Shown piece after piece: positions 44,305 to 59,488 of a stretch of DNA of 64,000 nt. Under the pieces are notes generated by a model, which saw only the letters and a program-made list of their open reading frames with translations, made no database searches and was not told where the DNA came from. Position numbers and translations under genes: made by a program. Source of the DNA: Bifidobacterium lemurum (lineage in GTDB: Bacteria > Actinomycetota > Actinomycetes > Actinomycetales > Bifidobacteriaceae). The first letter of the stretch is position 1; every line of letters begins with the position of its first letter. The stretch covers positions 2,852,001-2,916,000 of the forward strand of contig NZ_CP062948.1 of the NCBI RefSeq assembly GCF_014898175.1, written 5' to 3'.

Positions 44305-44961
44305 TTATTCCTGAAAAATTGCTAGGAGTTGGCTCAAGTTTTCCAAAACGCGTGCGACGCTCAGGCGACGGACCTCCTCGCGAGTGCCGCATAACCGCAG
44401 TTCGACGGCTTCGGCGCGGCGCTCATCGCGCCCGTCGCACGCGCAGGATGGCAGCGAAACGCCGATATACACCAGTCCGGCCGGTTTGTCGCCGTCCGGA
44501 CCGGGGCCCGCGACGCCGGTGGTGGCCAGGCCGATCACCCGGTCGCCGTATTGCGGCTGCGCGTACAGCCGCGCCGCGCCCTCGGCCATCTGCTTCGCCA
44601 CATCGGGATGCACCGCGCCCTCGCGTTCAAGCAACGAGCCGTCCACACCGAGTATGGAGGCCTTGGCATTGATGTCGTAGGTGACCGCCGACCCCAGCAG
44701 CACGTTCGAGGCGCCGGGAATCCGCACGAACGCGTCGGACAGCAATCCCCCGGTAAGCGATTCGGCGCAGGCGATCTTCAGCCTGCGCTCCTCGCAATAC
44801 GCCAGCACACGGGCCGCGAGCGCGTCGCATCGTTCCCGAGTCGCCTTCTCCTCGTCCGAGGACGAACGGCCCCTTTCACCGACGCATGCCGTTTCGGCCA
44901 TGGCCGGACCGGACTCGTCGTCGGATGAGGGGGCCGCGCACGCGTCGTTCCGTCGAGTCAT
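44305..44961 (-). CDS. CinA C-terminal domain protein (NMN amidohydrolase-like)
   Basis: A 218-residue protein covering only the PncC/CinA C-terminal domain. ACAESLTGGLLSDAF is in the active-site region, followed by GSAVTYDINAKASILGV and TTGVAGPGPDGDKPAGLVYIG. The family deamidates nicotinamide mononucleotide to nicotinate mononucleotide. An acidic, low-complexity N-terminus (about 1-45) is poorly conserved. The start at 44961 overlaps the junction with pgsA (4 bases after its TGA); ATG 44901 is an alternative. It lies between pgsA and clgR-like. Confidence 0.85.
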   Translation of the reverse strand: MTRRNDACAAPSSDDESGPAMAETACVGERGRSSSDEEKATRERCDALAARVLAYCEERRLKIACAESLTGGLLSDAFVRIPGASNVLLGSAVTYDINAKASILGVDGSLLEREGAVHPDVAKQMAEGAARLYAQPQYGDRVIGLATTGVAGPGPDGDKPAGLVYIGVSLPSCACDGRDERRAEAVELRLCGTREEVRRLSVARVLENLSQLLAIFQE

Positions 44962-44965
44962 CGCG

Positions 44966-45625
44966 TCAGGATTCGGCCTCGCCGGCGGACTGCTGCTTCC
45001 TGCCGCCGGCAAAGGTGTTGTACAGGTAGACGCCGCCCGAATACAGGCACAGCACCAACGCCACGTAGATCATCGCGTAGGTGAGGAAATAGTAGACGCT
45101 CATCCACATCGGAGTCGTCTGCCCGGCGTCCAGCGACCACATCGGCAGCAGCAGCATCGACAAGCCGACGCACTGGAACACGGTTTTCAGTTTGCCGGGC
45201 CATTCGGCGGCGATCACCTTGCCGCCGGTGTCGATGACGAAGAAGCGCATCACGGTGATGCCGATCTCGCGCACGAGGAACAGGATGGTCACCCACCAGC
45301 CGAGTTCGCCGAATATGGAGGCGAGGATCAGCGCGCCGCAGGTGAGCAGTTTGTCGGCGATCGGATCCATCAGTTTGCCCAGCTCGGTGACCATATGGTA
45401 TTTGCGGGCCATCCAGCCGTCGATCTTATCGGTGGAGGCGGCGATGATGAACAGCACGGCGGCGACCCAACGCATCGTCAGATTGTCCGCGCCCCACGGG
45501 CCGGCGAGCGCCGCCAGCACAAGAAACACCACCACCAGCACGATGCGCGAGTAGGTGACCAGATTCGGAGGGGCGTTCCATCCGTCCAGCAGCGACGATT
45601 TCTTGGATGTTTGAGTCTCAGTCAT
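44966..45625 (-). CDS. pgsA: CDP-diacylglycerol-glycerol-3-phosphate 3-phosphatidyltransferase
   Basis: It makes phosphatidylglycerophosphate. The 219-residue membrane protein has the CDP-alcohol phosphotransferase motif in DKIDGWMARKYHMVTELGKL followed by MDPIADK. It also has about five transmembrane helices. The start at 45625 (MTETQTSKK) is preferred over 45646. Follows ftsK and precedes cinA in the usual actinobacterial order. Confidence 0.93.
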   Translation of the reverse strand: MTETQTSKKSSLLDGWNAPPNLVTYSRIVLVVVFLVLAALAGPWGADNLTMRWVAAVLFIIAASTDKIDGWMARKYHMVTELGKLMDPIADKLLTCGALILASIFGELGWWVTILFLVREIGITVMRFFVIDTGGKVIAAEWPGKLKTVFQCVGLSMLLLPMWSLDAGQTTPMWMSVYYFLTYAMIYVALVLCLYSGGVYLYNTFAGGRKQQSAGEAES

Positions 45626-45691
45626 ACAGCACACGTTACCGCACATGCTCTACCGAAGAGGTGGATGCCGGCTGGGGGAACGCTGATGGCA

Positions 45692-48496
45692 TCACGAATC
45701 GAGCGTGCCCTGCTGGGCGGCGGACGACTGCAGGGAGTCGGTTTCGCCGCGGATGAAGGCGAGCACGGCCGGCAGGTCGGCGGGTTGGACCAGCACCTGG
45801 CGGGCTTTCGACCCTTCGGAGGGGCCGACCACGCCGCGTGATTCCAGCAGGTCCATCAGACGCCCGGCTTTGGCGAATCCGACGCGCAGCTTGCGCTGCA
45901 GCATCGACGTGGAGCCGAACTGCGTGGTGACGACCAGTTCGGCCGCCTGCAGCAGCACGTCCATATCGTCGCCGATCTCCTCGTCGGGTTCGACGGCCTT
46001 CTTCTCCGACTCCTGCGCCATCTGTTCGATGTCGTCGCGATAGCGCGGCTTGCGTTGGGTGCGCACGAATTCCACGGCCTTGCGGATCTCCGATTCGGAC
46101 ACCCACGAGCCTTGCACGCGGATCGGCTTGGCCGAGCCCATCGGCAGGAACAGCGCGTCGCCCTGGCCGATCAGCGCCTCGGCACCGACCGTGTCGAGGA
46201 TGACTCGCGAATCGGTGGCCGAGGAGGTGGCGAAGGCCAGTCGCGAGGGGATGTTCGCTTTGATCAGACCGGTGACCACGTCCACGGACGGACGTTGGGT
46301 GGCGAGCACGAGGTGCACGCCGGCGGCGCGCGCCAGCTGGGTGATGCGCTGGATGGAGCTTTCCACATCGTTTTTCGCGACCATCATCAGGTCGGCCATC
46401 TCGTCGACGACCACGAGGATGTACGGGTATGGGGCCACCTTGCGCTGGGATCCGAGGGGGGCGTGCACCTTGCCGGCACGCACGGCCTCGTTGAAGTCCT
46501 TGATGTGGCGGAAGCCGAAGAACTCCAGGTCGGAGTAGCGCGCGTCCATCTCCTTGACCACCCATTCCAAGGCCTGCGCGGCCTTTTTGGGATCGGTGAT
46601 GATCGGCGTGAGCAGATGCGGGATGCCCGCGTAGGCGGAGAGCTCCACGCGTTTGGGATCCACCATGATCAGACGCACCTGTTCGGGGGTGGCTCGCATG
46701 ATGATCGAGGTGAGCATCGAGTTGATGAAGCTCGACTTGCCGGATCCGGTGGCGCCCGCCACCAGCAGATGCGGCATTTTGGCGAGGTCGGCGGTCACGA
46801 AGTGGCCCTCCACGTCCTTGCCGACGCCGGTGACCATGGGATTGGGGTCGTTCATGGCCTTGTCGGAGCGCAGCACGTCGCCCAGATGCACGATCTCGCG
46901 GTCGACGTTGGGGATTTCGATGCCGATGGCGGATTTGCCGGGGATCGGCGAGAGGATGCGCACGTCGGAGCTGGCCACCGCGTAGGCGATGTTGCGCTGC
47001 AGGTTGGTGACCTTCTCGACTTTGACGCCCGCGCCGAGCTCCACCTCGTATTGGGTGACCGATGGGCCGCGCAGGAAGCCGATCACCTTCGCGTCCACAT
47101 TGAACTGCTGGAAGGTGGAGGTCAACGCTGCGATCACCTTGTCGTTGGCCGGGGTGCGCATCGCATGCGGCTGTCCTTTGGACAGGATGTTGAGATTGGG
47201 CAGCTGGTAGGGCTTCAGCGCGTCATCGGAGTCGTCCTGCTCGTCGTCCGTGCCGGCGTCGTCGAACTCGCCCGCAAGGGCGGAGTCGGACGCACCGAGG
47301 GCCACGGTGGAGCCTTCGCCGTCAGCGGAGACGGCCGGAATGACGCCGGTGGCGATAGGCGCCCACGGGTCGTGTTCGGGATCTGCGAGCGCGGGCATCG
47401 TCACCGTGCCGCCTTCCACGTCGCCGCTCGGACCGGACATCGCCGTGGTGGGAGCGTCGGTCGAGGGGAATTCCATTCCCATGACCTGCGTCGCGGAATC
47501 CATCGCCGGCATGCCGGCCGGTTCGATAAGCGATGTTTCGGCGGCATCGCCATGCCGGGACGCCGCGGTGGCGAAGGGATCGTCGGCTTCGTAACGTTCC
47601 AGGCCGCCGTCATCCACGTTCTTGGCGCGACGGAACAGGCGCGCGAACAAGCCGGGTTTGCGCTCGGATTGCTCCTCGGCCGTCTCGTCGCCGTCGTGCG
47701 AGGGAACGCCGTCGGCGAACGCGAGCGTGCCGTCGCCGACACGCACCTCGTTGGGGAACTGGTCGGCCGCTCCCTCTTCCTCGCCCGCCGGCCGGTACGG
47801 CTTGTTGCGCAGTCTGGCCCATGCACGCGCCAGCACTTCGGGCAGGTCGGTCACATGCGTGCCGGTGATCATCAGCAGGGAGAACAGGCCCACCACCACG
47901 AAGACGGCGATCGCGAACGCGTTGGACAGGCCCCAGGCCAAAGGCGAGCCGAGGAAGAAACCAAACAGGCCGCCGGCCTTCTGCAGCACGGCGATGTCGA
48001 ATTGCGTGGATTCGGCGGCGAGCGCCACGTCGATCACCGAACAGATGGACCACAGCAGCAGCACCCAGCCGGTCACCACGCGCGGATTGTTCGACTCCCT
48101 ACCGGAGTTGCGCATCAGACGCACGGCCACATAGAACAGCAATACCGGCAGCACCACGCTCATCACGCCCAACACGCCCGAGGCGACGGCGTGCAGGAAC
48201 TGTCCGAAGGGGCCGTCCACACGCACCCATTCGGAGGCGCAGAACAGCACCGCCAGCACCATCAGCAGGAAGCACAGGCCGTCGCGGCGGTATGCGGGAT
48301 CGTACTCCCCCACACCGGTGATCGAGCGCACCGCGGTGCCGAGGGCCCGCGGAATCGCGAGCAGGATTTTCTTCCACATCGGCTCCGCGACATCCCCGAA
48401 TTCGGGCTGGATCGCGGTTTTGCCGTCGCGGGCGCCTGACCCGCCGGTGGTTTTACGGGACTTCGCTGAACTCTTCGAAGATGATGATCGTGCCAT
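45692..48496 (-). CDS. ftsK: DNA translocase FtsK/SpoIIIE
   Basis: A 934-residue septal DNA pump. The N-terminal membrane part has four helices (about 60-210), followed by a variable acidic linker (about 240-430). The motor domain has Walker [10 protein letters not shown] (about 578-586) and Walker [13 protein letters not shown]. The C-terminal gamma winged helix begins near 860 ([20 protein letters not shown]) and reads KOPS-type DNA signals. Length and order match actinobacterial FtsK. The frames on the other strand are shadows. Confidence 0.96.
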   Translation of the reverse strand: MARSSSSKSSAKSRKTTGGSGARDGKTAIQPEFGDVAEPMWKKILLAIPRALGTAVRSITGVGEYDPAYRRDGLCFLLMVLAVLFCASEWVRVDGPFGQFLHAVASGVLGVMSVVLPVLLFYVAVRLMRNSGRESNNPRVVTGWVLLLWSICSVIDVALAAESTQFDIAVLQKAGGLFGFFLGSPLAWGLSNAFAIAVFVVVGLFSLLMITGTHVTDLPEVLARAWARLRNKPYRPAGEEEGAADQFPNEVRVGDGTLAFADGVPSHDGDETAEEQSERKPGLFARLFRRAKNVDDGGLERYEADDPFATAASRHGDAAETSLIEPAGMPAMDSATQVMGMEFPSTDAPTTAMSGPSGDVEGGTVTMPALADPEHDPWAPIATGVIPAVSADGEGSTVALGASDSALAGEFDDAGTDDEQDDSDDALKPYQLPNLNILSKGQPHAMRTPANDKVIAALTSTFQQFNVDAKVIGFLRGPSVTQYEVELGAGVKVEKVTNLQRNIAYAVASSDVRILSPIPGKSAIGIEIPNVDREIVHLGDVLRSDKAMNDPNPMVTGVGKDVEGHFVTADLAKMPHLLVAGATGSGKSSFINSMLTSIIMRATPEQVRLIMVDPKRVELSAYAGIPHLLTPIITDPKKAAQALEWVVKEMDARYSDLEFFGFRHIKDFNEAVRAGKVHAPLGSQRKVAPYPYILVVVDEMADLMMVAKNDVESSIQRITQLARAAGVHLVLATQRPSVDVVTGLIKANIPSRLAFATSSATDSRVILDTVGAEALIGQGDALFLPMGSAKPIRVQGSWVSESEIRKAVEFVRTQRKPRYRDDIEQMAQESEKKAVEPDEEIGDDMDVLLQAAELVVTTQFGSTSMLQRKLRVGFAKAGRLMDLLESRGVVGPSEGSKARQVLVQPADLPAVLAFIRGETDSLQSSAAQQGTLDS

Positions 48497-48717
48497 AACG
48501 GTTCCCGATTCTACGCCACGGCGGGCCTATGGTCGGCAGCGACGCCAAGTTTTGCCGCGCAACGACACCCGACCCTCACACCTTGGGATCCGAAGGACGT
48601 CCGCCGCACACGATATCGCGCCATACCACGCGGATTCGCACCGCGTCGGCCGACACCGGCATTCGAAATATCGCGAGGATGCGCCTTTGCGCAAGGCAAG
48701 CCGGCTATCATCGTGAT

Positions 48718-49512
48718 ATGACTCCAGCAGAGCGTGCGAGCGCAGTCGCATTTGCATCGAAGAACTGCGCGTTGGAAGCGATGACGCCGGGCGACGCGAC
48801 GATGCGCGCCGCGGCGGACTACGAGCGGGGAGACATCGACGTCGCCCGGCTGATCGAGATCGCCGACGAATCCACCGCCCGAAAGATCCAAAGCAACGGC
48901 CGTCTCGCCGACGGCAGCCTGGACGACCATGCCACGGACCATGCGGACAGCGTGTTCGCCCGCACGGTGCTGCTTGCCGAACGCCGATGGCCCGCCTCCG
49001 GGGATCTGGCCGAATTGACCGCCATCCATAGGGGATTGTTCGAAGGCGTGTTCGCGGACGCGGGCGCGCTGCGAACCAGCGACACGACGCGCGAGGCGAC
49101 GGACGACAAAGCCCGCGCTAGGAATCCCGAAGCGTTCTTCCCCGCCGCGCTGATCGAGACGGGCGCGTTGAACATCGCCACCGAACTGGCGGACAAACGC
49201 AATCTGCAGGTGTTGGACCGCGACGTGTTCGTGCGCGAGTTCACAAGGATCTACGACGAGTTGGGATATCTGCATCCGTTCAAGGGCGGCAACGCGATGG
49301 TGCTACGCATGTTCGGATCGCGGCTCGCGCATGACGCCGGTTGGGATCTCGACTGGGGTTCGGTGACCCGTGAGGGATACAAATCAGCCAAACACGCGGC
49401 CTATCGCGGAGACACCGACGCGCTGGAACGCATGTTCGCGGGCATCGTCCGTCCGGCGAATCCGACCCGCGTGTTCCTGATCGCCGGCTGGGACCAAGGT
49501 CCGGCGCACTGA
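48718..49512 (+). CDS. Fic-domain protein with a degenerate motif
   Basis: A 264-residue Fic-fold protein. The core helices appear as LTAIHRGLFEGVFADAGALR (about 100-119). The motif HPFKGGNAMVLR at 186-197 keeps His186, Pro187, Phe188 and Asn192, but the canonical HPFxxGNGR has lost its second Gly (Ala193) and its Arg (Met194). These residues bind nucleotide phosphates, so AMP-transfer may be lost or altered. The start at 48718 is the first in-frame ATG that gives a typical N-terminus. The last 15 codons are duplicated after the stop. No antitoxin gene is adjacent. Confidence 0.8.
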   Translation: MTPAERASAVAFASKNCALEAMTPGDATMRAAADYERGDIDVARLIEIADESTARKIQSNGRLADGSLDDHATDHADSVFARTVLLAERRWPASGDLAELTAIHRGLFEGVFADAGALRTSDTTREATDDKARARNPEAFFPAALIETGALNIATELADKRNLQVLDRDVFVREFTRIYDELGYLHPFKGGNAMVLRMFGSRLAHDAGWDLDWGSVTREGYKSAKHAAYRGDTDALERMFAGIVRPANPTRVFLIAGWDQGPAH

Positions 49513-49565
49513 CGGCCCGCGTGTTCCTGATCGCCGGCTGGGACCAGGGGCCGGCGCACTGACGG
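49466..49565. repeat. 50-bp tandem duplication at the 3' end of the Fic gene
   Basis: Two copies (49466-49515, 49516-49565) differ at two bases. The first carries the last codons and stop of the Fic gene; the second repeats them downstream, non-coding. Confidence 0.9.
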
Positions 49566-49630
49566 CCCGCGACGCCGACCATGAGACCGCGCTCCGCGGT
49601 TCCGGACGCGTGTCGAAGACCTTGCACGGC

Positions 49631-49670
49631 GGATGACAAGCGGAACACATGGGCGTGCCGCTTGTCATCC
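49631..49670. terminator. Bidirectional terminator between Fic gene and miaA
   Basis: A perfect 13-bp stem, GGATGACAAGCGG with complement, and a 14-nt loop, between convergent genes. No strong T-run. Confidence 0.65.
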
Positions 49671-49706
49671 GGCATGCGGCACGCTCGCTTCGACGGAATT
49701 CCGACG

Positions 49707-50810
49707 CTAGCCGATGTCGCCCAGATGATGCTGAACGTACTCGTCGGCGCGCGCGTCGATGGGATCGTAGTCGCCGGCGTCGGCGTGGGCGATGATCGCC
49801 ATCGCGTTGTCCACCAGACGCGGGTTCAGCGCCTCAAGCCAGTGGATTCTGGGGTCGCGGCCGAACCAGCCCATCTGCTTGCGGGCCAGCCGCTTGGTTT
49901 TCTGCGCGATGTCGGAGAAGAGCTCCTCCTCGTCGATCAGCCCGTCCTCGAAGTCGATGACCTGCTGGTATCCGAGCGCGCGACCTGCGGTGACGCCCAA
50001 CCGCGGACGCAACCGCCGCACCTCGTCGACGAATCCCTCATCCAGCATCCGCCTGGTGCGGATGTCGATGCGGCGGTCGAGCTCCCCACGGTCCAGATCA
50101 AGGCCGATCTGCACGCTGGGAATCACATACCGGTAGCGCGGCAACGTGGCCGAAAACGGGCGGCCCGTCAGTTCGATGACCTCCAGCGCGCGGATGGTGC
50201 GCCGGGCGTTGCGAGCGTCCATATTCGCCGCGGCGACGGGATCCTTGTCGCGCAGCTCGGCGAACAGCGCGCCCGCGCCTTCGGTCCGTTCGCGTTCCTC
50301 AAGCCTCGCGCGGATTTCCGGATCCGTGCCGGGAAAGGAGATGTCGTCGATGGCGGCGCGCGCGTACAGGCCGGAGCCTCCCACAAGAATCGGCCGGATG
50401 CCACGCGATTTAAGATCGGCGATGGTTTCGCGGGCGAGCGTCTGGAAACGGGCCACGGTCATCGTGTCGTCGGGGTCGATGACGTCGATGAGATGATGCG
50501 GCACGGCGGCCTGCTCCTCGGCGCTGGGTTTGGCGGTGCCGATGTCCATGCCGCGGTACATCTGGTAGGCGTCCGCGTTCACGATTTCGGCCCGCTCCCC
50601 CCGTTCGGCGAGCCGGCGCGCGATGGCGATGCCCAGCCCCGTCTTGCCCGAGGCGGTGGGCCCGACGATGGAGACGACGCGTGGGGATCCTTCGACTACG
50701 GCTCCGCCTCCGCTCAGGATGACGGAAGAGGAGGAGGCGTCTCCACCCGGGATGACGGGAGAGGAGGGAAGGCCGCCGTCCGGGACGACGGAGGGGCTAG
50801 TGGCGCACAT
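49707..50810 (-). CDS. miaA: tRNA dimethylallyltransferase with an N-terminal extension
   Basis: It adds the dimethylallyl group to A37 of tRNAs that read UNN codons; MiaB then thiomethylates it. The recognisable enzyme starts around residue 44 ([21 protein letters not shown]-loop), then [18 protein letters not shown] and GGSGLYARA, with [14 protein letters not shown] near the C-terminus. The only in-frame ATG (50810) overlaps the end of miaB by 14 bp. It adds about 43 residues encoded by a repeat-like tract ([22 protein letters not shown]). Length 367 is longer than usual (about 300-330). No ATG or GTG start was found closer to the P-loop. Confidence 0.88.
   Translation of the reverse strand: MCATSPSVVPDGGLPSSPVIPGGDASSSSVILSGGGAVVEGSPRVVSIVGPTASGKTGLGIAIARRLAERGERAEIVNADAYQMYRGMDIGTAKPSAEEQAAVPHHLIDVIDPDDTMTVARFQTLARETIADLKSRGIRPILVGGSGLYARAAIDDISFPGTDPEIRARLEERERTEGAGALFAELRDKDPVAAANMDARNARRTIRALEVIELTGRPFSATLPRYRYVIPSVQIGLDLDRGELDRRIDIRTRRMLDEGFVDEVRRLRPRLGVTAGRALGYQQVIDFEDGLIDEEELFSDIAQKTKRLARKQMGWFGRDPRIHWLEALNPRLVDNAMAIIAHADAGDYDPIDARADEYVQHHLGDIG
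50665..50795. repeat. Internally repeated GTCATCC(T/C)G tract at the miaB-miaA junction
   Basis: The minus strand carries successive related units: GTCGTCCCGGACGG, then GTCATCCCGGGTGG, then GTCATCCTGAGCGGAGGCGG followed by AGCCGTAGTCGAAGGATCC. The last unit resembles a repetitive extragenic palindrome common in bacterial genomes. It is translated as the MiaA N-terminal extension. Confidence 0.55.
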
Positions 50811-52251
50811 GATAGGTCTGCCCGGCCTTCGGGTCGGGGTCGGCGATGAGGTTGTGACGGCCGGCGTGGGTGACGGTGGCGGTGACGAAATCGCCGATTC
50901 CGGGCATCGGCTCGCCTTCGGGCACGCCGATATGCACAAGCACGCCGGTGCGTTCGCGGCCGGTCACGCGGTGCGTGGCGGCGTCCTTCTTGCCCTGTGT
51001 GCCGGTGATCATCACCTCGACGTCCGTGCCTTCGAACTTCTTGAGCTCCTCCTCGGTGATGCGCTCCTGCAGCGCGACCAGACGTTCGAAACGCTCCTGC
51101 GCCACATCATGCGGTACCTGCTCCATTTCGGCGGCCGGCGTGCCGGGACGCGGCGAATAGATGAAGGTGAACGCGGACGAGAAGCGCGCCTCCTCGACGA
51201 TGCGCAGCGTGTCCTGGAAATCCTCCTCGGTCTCGCCGGGGAAGCCGACGATGATGTCGGTGGAAATCTGCGCGTCCGGCATCGCCTCGCGCACCTTGCA
51301 CAGGATGTCCATGAACTTGGCCGTGCGGTAGGAGCGGCGCATGGCGCGCAGGATTTTGTCGGAACCCGACTGCAAGGGCATGTGCAGCTGGTGCATCACG
51401 TTCGGGGTCTCGGCCATGGCGGCGATCACATCGTCGGTGAAGGCGGCCGGATGCGGCGAGGTGAAGCGCACGCGCTCCAGCCCTTCGATCTCGCCGCAGG
51501 CGCGCAGCAGTTTGGAGAAGGCGTAGCGGTCGCCGATGCCGTAGCCGAAGGAGTTCACGTTCTGGCCCAGCAGCGTGACCTCCTTGGCGCCGGACTGGAC
51601 GCAGTCGCGCACCTCGGCGAGGATGTCGCCGGGACGGCGGTCCTTCTCCTTGCCGCGCGTGGTGGGCACGATGCAGAAGGTGCAGGTGTTGTTGCAGCCC
51701 ACGGAGATCGACACCCACGAGCTGACCTTCGAGGCGCGCGCCGTGGGCAGGTCGCTGGGGAAATACTCGAGCTTGTCGGCCACCTCGACCTGCGGCCGGT
51801 CGGTCACACGGTTCTGTTCGAGCAGGCGCGGCAGCGAGCCGATGTTCTTCGTGCCGAACACGGCCGCGATCCACGGCGCCTTGTCGGCGATCCGCTGGCG
51901 GTCGAGCTGGGCCATGCAGCCGCCGACCGCGATCTGCAGATTGGGCCGCTGGCGCTTCATCTCCGCCCACAGGCCCACCGTGCCGTACATGCGTTCGGCG
52001 GCGTTCTCACGCACCGCGCAGGTGTTGAGCACGATCAGATCCACATCGTGCCCGTCGATCTGCTCCTCGGTGGCCGGCACGTAGCCGTCCGCCTCGAGCA
52101 CGCCGGCGATGCGCTCGGAATCATGCACGTTCATCTGGCAGCCGAGCGTATGGATCTGGAACAATCCCTTGCCCCGCTCCCCCATGCGCGCGGTCGGCGC
52201 GTCCTGTGCGGTGGCGTTGCGTTCGGTTTCGGTCATCATGTCTTCGTTCAT
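50797..52251 (-). CDS. miaB: tRNA-2-methylthio-N6-dimethylallyladenosine synthase
   Basis: A radical-SAM methylthiotransferase acting on i6A37 of tRNA. The 484 residues have the N-terminal MTTase domain ([17 protein letters not shown], later NTCAVRENA and GGCMAQ supplying the auxiliary cluster cysteines). The radical SAM motif CNNTCTFC is in the middle (about 188-195), and a C-terminal TRAM domain follows. The start at 52251 and a second ATG four codons on are both possible. Upstream of and overlapping miaA. Confidence 0.95.
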   Translation of the reverse strand: MNEDMMTETERNATAQDAPTARMGERGKGLFQIHTLGCQMNVHDSERIAGVLEADGYVPATEEQIDGHDVDLIVLNTCAVRENAAERMYGTVGLWAEMKRQRPNLQIAVGGCMAQLDRQRIADKAPWIAAVFGTKNIGSLPRLLEQNRVTDRPQVEVADKLEYFPSDLPTARASKVSSWVSISVGCNNTCTFCIVPTTRGKEKDRRPGDILAEVRDCVQSGAKEVTLLGQNVNSFGYGIGDRYAFSKLLRACGEIEGLERVRFTSPHPAAFTDDVIAAMAETPNVMHQLHMPLQSGSDKILRAMRRSYRTAKFMDILCKVREAMPDAQISTDIIVGFPGETEEDFQDTLRIVEEARFSSAFTFIYSPRPGTPAAEMEQVPHDVAQERFERLVALQERITEEELKKFEGTDVEVMITGTQGKKDAATHRVTGRERTGVLVHIGVPEGEPMPGIGDFVTATVTHAGRHNLIADPDPKAGQTYHVRH

Positions 52252-52374
52252 GACACACCATCCTATCGGCGGGGCTTGTCAGCTCGGCCTCTTCAGCGAC
52301 CACACGGCTCATTTACAGGAAGGCGGGTATATTGGGAACGAGCGTGTTCACTCGGACGACAATCGGAGATGATC

Positions 52375-53106
52375 GTGATACTTGACCGCCACAACCGCAT
52401 GAGCTCATCCGAACTGCAGGCCCGTCTCAGAGCCGTGGATCTGGGCGGAAGCCAGTTCGGGGTCGATGACATCACCAATTTCATCGACCAGATGCAGGTC
52501 TACGAGGGTGCGATGTACGAGATCAGCACCAAGCTGGAGATCCTCGACGGCGAGTTCCAGGTGCGGTTCAGCCACGATCCGATCCACCATATGGAACGCA
52601 GGCTCAAATCCATCAACTCCATCGTCGGCAAGCTGGAGCGCAAGGGACTGCCGGTGAGCGTGAACTCCATCCGAGACAACCTGTTCGACGTGGCCGGCAT
52701 CCGCGTCATCTGCAACTACCGCGACGACGTGTATTCCGTGTCGAACTATCTGTCCTCGCAGTCGGACATCCAGGTGCTGCGCGTCAAGGACTACATCAAG
52801 AACCCCAAGCAGAACGGGTACCGTTCGCTGCATGTGATCTACGCGGTGCCGGTGTTCCTCTCCTCCGGCGCGCACTACACGCCGGTCGAGGTGCAGTTCC
52901 GCACCATCGCCATGGATTATTGGGCGAGCCTGGAGCACGCGCTGCGATATAAGACCGACCTGCCGGACGACAAGCTCGCCGAGCATTCGCAGACGCTGCT
53001 CGACTGCGCCCGTTCCCTGCAGAACATCGAGGTGCAGATGCAGAACATCCACCGCGACATCAACGGCGCCCCGCAGGTCGAGGAGACCCCGAAAACCACC
53101 GAGTGA
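52375..53106 (+). CDS. Small alarmone synthetase (RelQ-type GTP pyrophosphokinase)
   Basis: It makes (p)ppGpp from ATP and GDP/GTP without a hydrolase domain. The RelA-SpoT synthetase core spans about 80-215, with DNLFDVAGIRVICNYRDDVY, then VKDYIKNPKQNGYRSLHVIY and VEVQFRTIAMDYWASLEH, the standard G-loop and catalytic segments. The GTG at 52375 has GGAG six bases upstream. The ATG at 52369 directly abuts that GGAG and is less likely, and ATG 52399 is a third choice. It lies divergent from miaB and overlaps the next gene's frame by a few bases. Confidence 0.9.
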   Translation: MILDRHNRMSSSELQARLRAVDLGGSQFGVDDITNFIDQMQVYEGAMYEISTKLEILDGEFQVRFSHDPIHHMERRLKSINSIVGKLERKGLPVSVNSIRDNLFDVAGIRVICNYRDDVYSVSNYLSSQSDIQVLRVKDYIKNPKQNGYRSLHVIYAVPVFLSSGAHYTPVEVQFRTIAMDYWASLEHALRYKTDLPDDKLAEHSQTLLDCARSLQNIEVQMQNIHRDINGAPQVEETPKTTE

Positions 53107-53141
53107 CCCGCGGTCTCATGGGCCGTCTAGCATGTCGGCTC

Positions 53142-54092
53142 ATGAGGAGACAGGAATTCACGGGCATGCTGTGCCTGCTGCTGACGGCGATCATCTGGGG
53201 ATTCTCGTTCGTCTCGCAGGTCTCCAGCATGGACGCGGTCTCACCCTTGTTCTTCAACGCGACCAGATTCACGCTGGGCGCCTGCTCGCTGGTCCCGGTG
53301 ATCGCTCTGATGCGCCGGGGAGAAGGCGCGGACACCGCCGATCGCGCGGACTCCCCCGCCGAACGCCGTTCCCGCCGCCAACGGACCGTGGCCACGGGCA
53401 TGCTGTGCGGCGTGCTGCTGTTCGCCGCCGGGACCTTGCAGCAGTACGGCATCCTCTGGGGGCGCTCCGCCGGCCGCGCGGGATTCATCACGGCCCTGTA
53501 CATCGTGCTGGTGCCGCTGTTCGGTCTGTTCCTGCACCGCAGGGTGACCGCGCTGACCGGCGTCAGCGTCATCATCGCGCTTGTCGGCTTCTATCTGCTT
53601 TGCGTCGCCGATGGCTTCGACGCCATCAACAAGGGCGACCTGACCGTTTTCCTCGGCGCGGTGATGTTCGCCGCCCATATTCTCGCGATCGACACGCTGG
53701 GTGCGAAGGTGGAGCCGATCCGCATGTCCTTCGTGCAGTTCGCCACCACCGCGGCATTGAGTTGGGCAGGCGCCGCGATCGAAGGCTCCGTCGATTGGAC
53801 GGGCGCCGCCTCATCCTGGGTGGCGATCCTGTATGCGGGCATCGCCTCCGTGGGCGTGGCGTACACATTGCAGGCCGTCGGTCAGCGGCAGGTGCCGCCC
53901 ACCCGTTCCGCCGTGATCCTCTCATTGGAATCGCTGTTCTCCGCGGCGGGCGGGGCGCTGCTGCTCGGCGAGACGATGACCGCGCGGGGATACGCCGGCT
54001 GCGCGCTGATCTTCCTCGGCACGATTCTCGCCCAACTGCCGGCCAAAGTGCCGGACGCGCTGCGCCGACCGGACCGACGCACCATGCGCTGA
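53142..54092 (+). CDS. EamA/DMT-family transporter
   Basis: A drug/metabolite transporter with ten predicted helices, two EamA repeats (about 5-155 and 175-310), and the pattern GCALIFLGTILAQL at the end. A charged loop rich in Arg (about 65-85) separates helices 2 and 3. The start is uncertain: GTG 53103, ATG 53118 and ATG 53142 are all in frame, and none has a strong ribosome site. I use 53142 because the first helix begins soon after. Substrate unknown. Confidence 0.85.
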   Translation: MRRQEFTGMLCLLLTAIIWGFSFVSQVSSMDAVSPLFFNATRFTLGACSLVPVIALMRRGEGADTADRADSPAERRSRRQRTVATGMLCGVLLFAAGTLQQYGILWGRSAGRAGFITALYIVLVPLFGLFLHRRVTALTGVSVIIALVGFYLLCVADGFDAINKGDLTVFLGAVMFAAHILAIDTLGAKVEPIRMSFVQFATTAALSWAGAAIEGSVDWTGAASSWVAILYAGIASVGVAYTLQAVGQRQVPPTRSAVILSLESLFSAAGGALLLGETMTARGYAGCALIFLGTILAQLPAKVPDALRRPDRRTMR

Positions 54093-54109
54093 CGATCCAT
54101 CACAAAGGC

Positions 54110-54170
54110 AAGGGCCCCGTCGGGAACCGGTCCGAACTTGGGGTTCGGAACGGTTCCCGACGGGGCCCTT
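54110..54170. terminator. Strong bidirectional terminator
   Basis: A 20-bp stem (AAGGGCCCCGTCGGGAACCG with complement) encloses an inner stem TCCGAAC/GTTCGGA. It separates the convergent EamA and APC permease genes. Confidence 0.85.
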
Positions 54171-54224
54171 ACCTTTCGCCAGGCCGCACGGATGGGGCCG
54201 TGGCCTATGGGCGGACGGGGGACG

Positions 54225-56199
<1,975 letters not shown>

Positions 56200-56200
56200 G

Positions 56201-59260
<3,060 letters not shown>

Positions 59261-59335
59261 TCAGTGTCGTGCGGATCGATGCGCCATGACCGGGCCGCAT
59301 TCACCAGCGTTACAGTTGGTGAGCACCATTGCTGT

Positions 59336-59347
59336 GCAACCGGTTGT
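59336..59347. promoter_or_regulatory. LacI operator 1, GCAACCGGTTGT
   Basis: A near-perfect palindrome 118 bp before ebgA. On the minus strand a TTGCAC -35 candidate overlaps it. Its centre is 42 bp from that of operator 2, about four helical turns. Confidence 0.75.
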
Positions 59348-59377
59348 CCTCCACAATAATCCCGTCTCGCCATTTGT

Positions 59378-59389
59378 GCAACCGGTTGC
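59378..59389. promoter_or_regulatory. LacI operator 2, GCAACCGGTTGC
   Basis: A perfect 12-bp palindrome. It overlaps the likely -35 (TTGCTC, 59386-59391) of the plus-strand lacI promoter with -10 TATGAA (59410-59415, 18 bp spacing). Suggests autoregulation. Confidence 0.78.
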
Positions 59390-59488
59390 TCAACGTGGGC
59401 GTGTCGAGGTATGAATATTCATGGCCGCGTAGACGGCGTCTTGAAAACGACTATGCTGGACGGGAACACCGTCACGAAGGGATCGATT

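Noticed and set aside
46055..48439. 794-residue plus-strand frame opposite ftsK
   Set aside because: Shadow of FtsK with His/Gly-rich composition and no domain.
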